Positions 4,585 through 5,428 of a DNA stretch of 5,428 nt are shown here, piece after piece (the stretch's first letter is position 1; every line of letters starts with the position of its first letter). The position numbers were made by a program, and so were the translations under genes. The DNA is taken from contig CAIYTJ010000182.1 of the NCBI GenBank assembly GCA_903929065.1, forward strand, positions 1 to 5,428. The letters run 5' to 3'. The stretch is from an uncultured Bacteroidales bacterium (GTDB lineage Bacteria; Bacteroidota; Bacteroidia; Bacteroidales; Paludibacteraceae). The notes beneath the pieces were generated by a model, which saw only the letters and a list, made by a program, of their open reading frames with translations, was not told the origin of the DNA and searched no databases.

Positions 4585-5428
4585 ATGAAGCAACTTTTTT
4601 CAACTCTTCTCATACTAACTCTTTTTTCAACTTTATTTACCTGTAAAGTTTTTTCAGCTAATGACAATCAGCTGATTACGCAACTTAAAGTGGTGGATAA
4701 TGATTCCACTTTTAAATATTTGTATTTGTACGATAATGGAAATAAAGTGCTTGAGTGCAAATATTTTATGCAGGATAGCATTTGGATTCGCCAGTCGCTT
4801 ACCGAATGGATTTTTGATGGAAATAACTGCATTCTACAGCGTGAAAGAATTTGGAAAAATAGCGGATGGATGATTACTTACACCATTGATTATGCTTATT
4901 CCAATAATTTATTGCAAACTGAAACTCATAATACTTATTCAGGTACAATTGCAAATCCGGTAAAGAAAATTGAAAATCAATATATTGGGAATTCGTTGAA
5001 TTCAAAAAAAGAATATAGTTGGAGATCAAGCCATTGGAGTTTAGCAATTCAAACCGATTTTCATTACAATTCCAATCAAAAGATGGACTCAGTTTGGATA
5101 AAATCATTTCAATCGGATACATTGAATAATCAATTACTTAGCGCTTTTAAATACAGTAATGATTTACTTGTTACAAATATTCAGAAGCAAAAATCAACCT
5201 CAGGTTGGATTAATACCGATTCCATAAACTGGTTCTATTTTCCAAATTCAAATTTGGTTAAAACTCAAAAAAACAAAAAATGGAATCCGGAAATTTCATC
5301 GTGGGAAAATTTTCAGCGGGTAGATTACTTATATAATGATAGTAATAAAATTCTGAAAGAAACGTATCAACATTGGAAAACAATGTTTTGGGAAAATGAT
5401 ACACAATATGATTATTCTTATGATGGAA
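4585..5428 (+). CDS. Secreted protein of tandem ~28-residue aromatic repeats (partial, 3' end outside window)
   Basis: An open frame of 281 codons runs from ATG 4585 off the right edge. Residues 1-25 form a signal peptide ('MKQLFSTLLILTLF', cut probably after 'VFSA'). Cys20 does not sit in a good lipobox ('LFTC'), so a lipoprotein is unlikely. From residue 45 onward the protein is a chain of repeats. Each opens with an aromatic strand such as 'YLYD', 'DYAYS', 'DFHYN', 'DYLYN' or 'DYSYD', usually followed by Asn/Asp, and most have a Trp about 18 residues later. This resembles the Bacteroidota surface proteins with YD-like beta-hairpin repeats that often end in a T9SS sorting domain; such a domain would lie beyond the window. 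The start is supported by the signal peptide and the promoter just upstream. Function is unknown; extracellular binding or adhesion is only a guess. Confidence 0.8.
   Translation, partial: MKQLFSTLLILTLFSTLFTCKVFSANDNQLITQLKVVDNDSTFKYLYLYDNGNKVLECKYFMQDSIWIRQSLTEWIFDGNNCILQRERIWKNSGWMITYTIDYAYSNNLLQTETHNTYSGTIANPVKKIENQYIGNSLNSKKEYSWRSSHWSLAIQTDFHYNSNQKMDSVWIKSFQSDTLNNQLLSAFKYSNDLLVTNIQKQKSTSGWINTDSINWFYFPNSNLVKTQKNKKWNPEISSWENFQRVDYLYNDSNKILKETYQHWKTMFWENDTQYDYSYDG
4717..5428 (+). repeat. Tandem protein-level repeats, period about 28 codons
   Basis: The anchor aromatic residues of successive units are at Y49, F77, Y105, Y133, Y161, Y190, Y218, Y250 and Y279 of the encoded protein, spacings 28, 28, 28, 28, 29, 28, 32 and 29. 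A Trp follows 18-22 residues after the anchor in six of the eight complete units (W67, W95, W151, W208, W240, W269). The DNA itself is not visibly repeated, so the units are old and diverged. Confidence 0.75.

Noticed and set aside
4585..4647. Lipoprotein signal with Cys20 in the repeat protein
   Set aside because: 'LFTC' does not fit the lipobox well (Phe at -2, Thr at -1), and a good signal peptidase I site follows at 'VFSA'.
4874..5122. Minus-strand 82-codon open frame
   Set aside because: Antisense to the repeat protein, which has a signal peptide, a promoter and regular repeats on the plus strand.
1..5428. Mobile element, CRISPR array, toxin-antitoxin or phage-defence system
   Set aside because: No transposase, integrase, terminal repeats, spacer arrays or known defence domains were seen on either strand.

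Overview
The window looks like chromosomal DNA of a Bacteroidota bacterium (Bacteroidia/Flavobacteriia type). It is AT-rich. It carries three sites matching the Bacteroidota primary-sigma promoter (TTTG, 19-20 nt, TAnnTTTG). It has no clear Shine-Dalgarno sequences, encodes a type IX secretion (T9SS) C-terminal sorting domain, and contains a typical Bacteroidota GH3 glycosidase and a DUF2059 protein. I cannot place it to genus.

Layout, left to right. (1) Positions 1-132 hold the C-terminal end of a GNAT acetyltransferase (ElaA-like). Its stop overlaps, as ATGA, the start of (2) a secreted DUF2059 protein at 129-577. That protein is broken into two frames: a 50-codon signal-peptide half and a 99-codon domain half. 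A perfect, correctly phased -1 slippery heptamer (A AAA AAG, 248-254) lies inside the overlap of the two frames. The split is therefore either a programmed frameshift, a one-base sequencing error or a young pseudogene. (3) A hairpin terminator at 603-639 follows, overlapped by the promoter of (4) a secreted zinc phosphoesterase of the phospholipase C / S1-P1 nuclease superfamily (725-1801) with a T9SS type A sorting domain. (5) A bidirectional terminator with a GAAA tetraloop (1820-1853) separates it from (6) a convergent, minus-strand, periplasmic GH3 beta-glycosidase (1873-4170). (7) A 414-nt AT-rich divergent intergenic region (4171-4584) holds two outward promoters and a 9-bp inverted repeat in the GH3 leader. 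(8) A secreted protein made of about 28-residue aromatic repeats starts at 4585 and runs off the right edge.

The genes do not form one pathway. GNAT and DUF2059 form one short operon. The phosphoesterase, the glycosidase and the repeat protein each appear to be separate transcription units. The shared theme is export: four of the five genes encode a signal peptide, and they suggest nutrient scavenging (phosphate or nucleotides, and oligosaccharides) at the envelope. No SusC/SusD pair, regulator, mobile element, CRISPR array or RNA gene was seen. I found no convincing new multi-gene system. The items most worth a second look are the frameshifted DUF2059 gene and the repeat protein.
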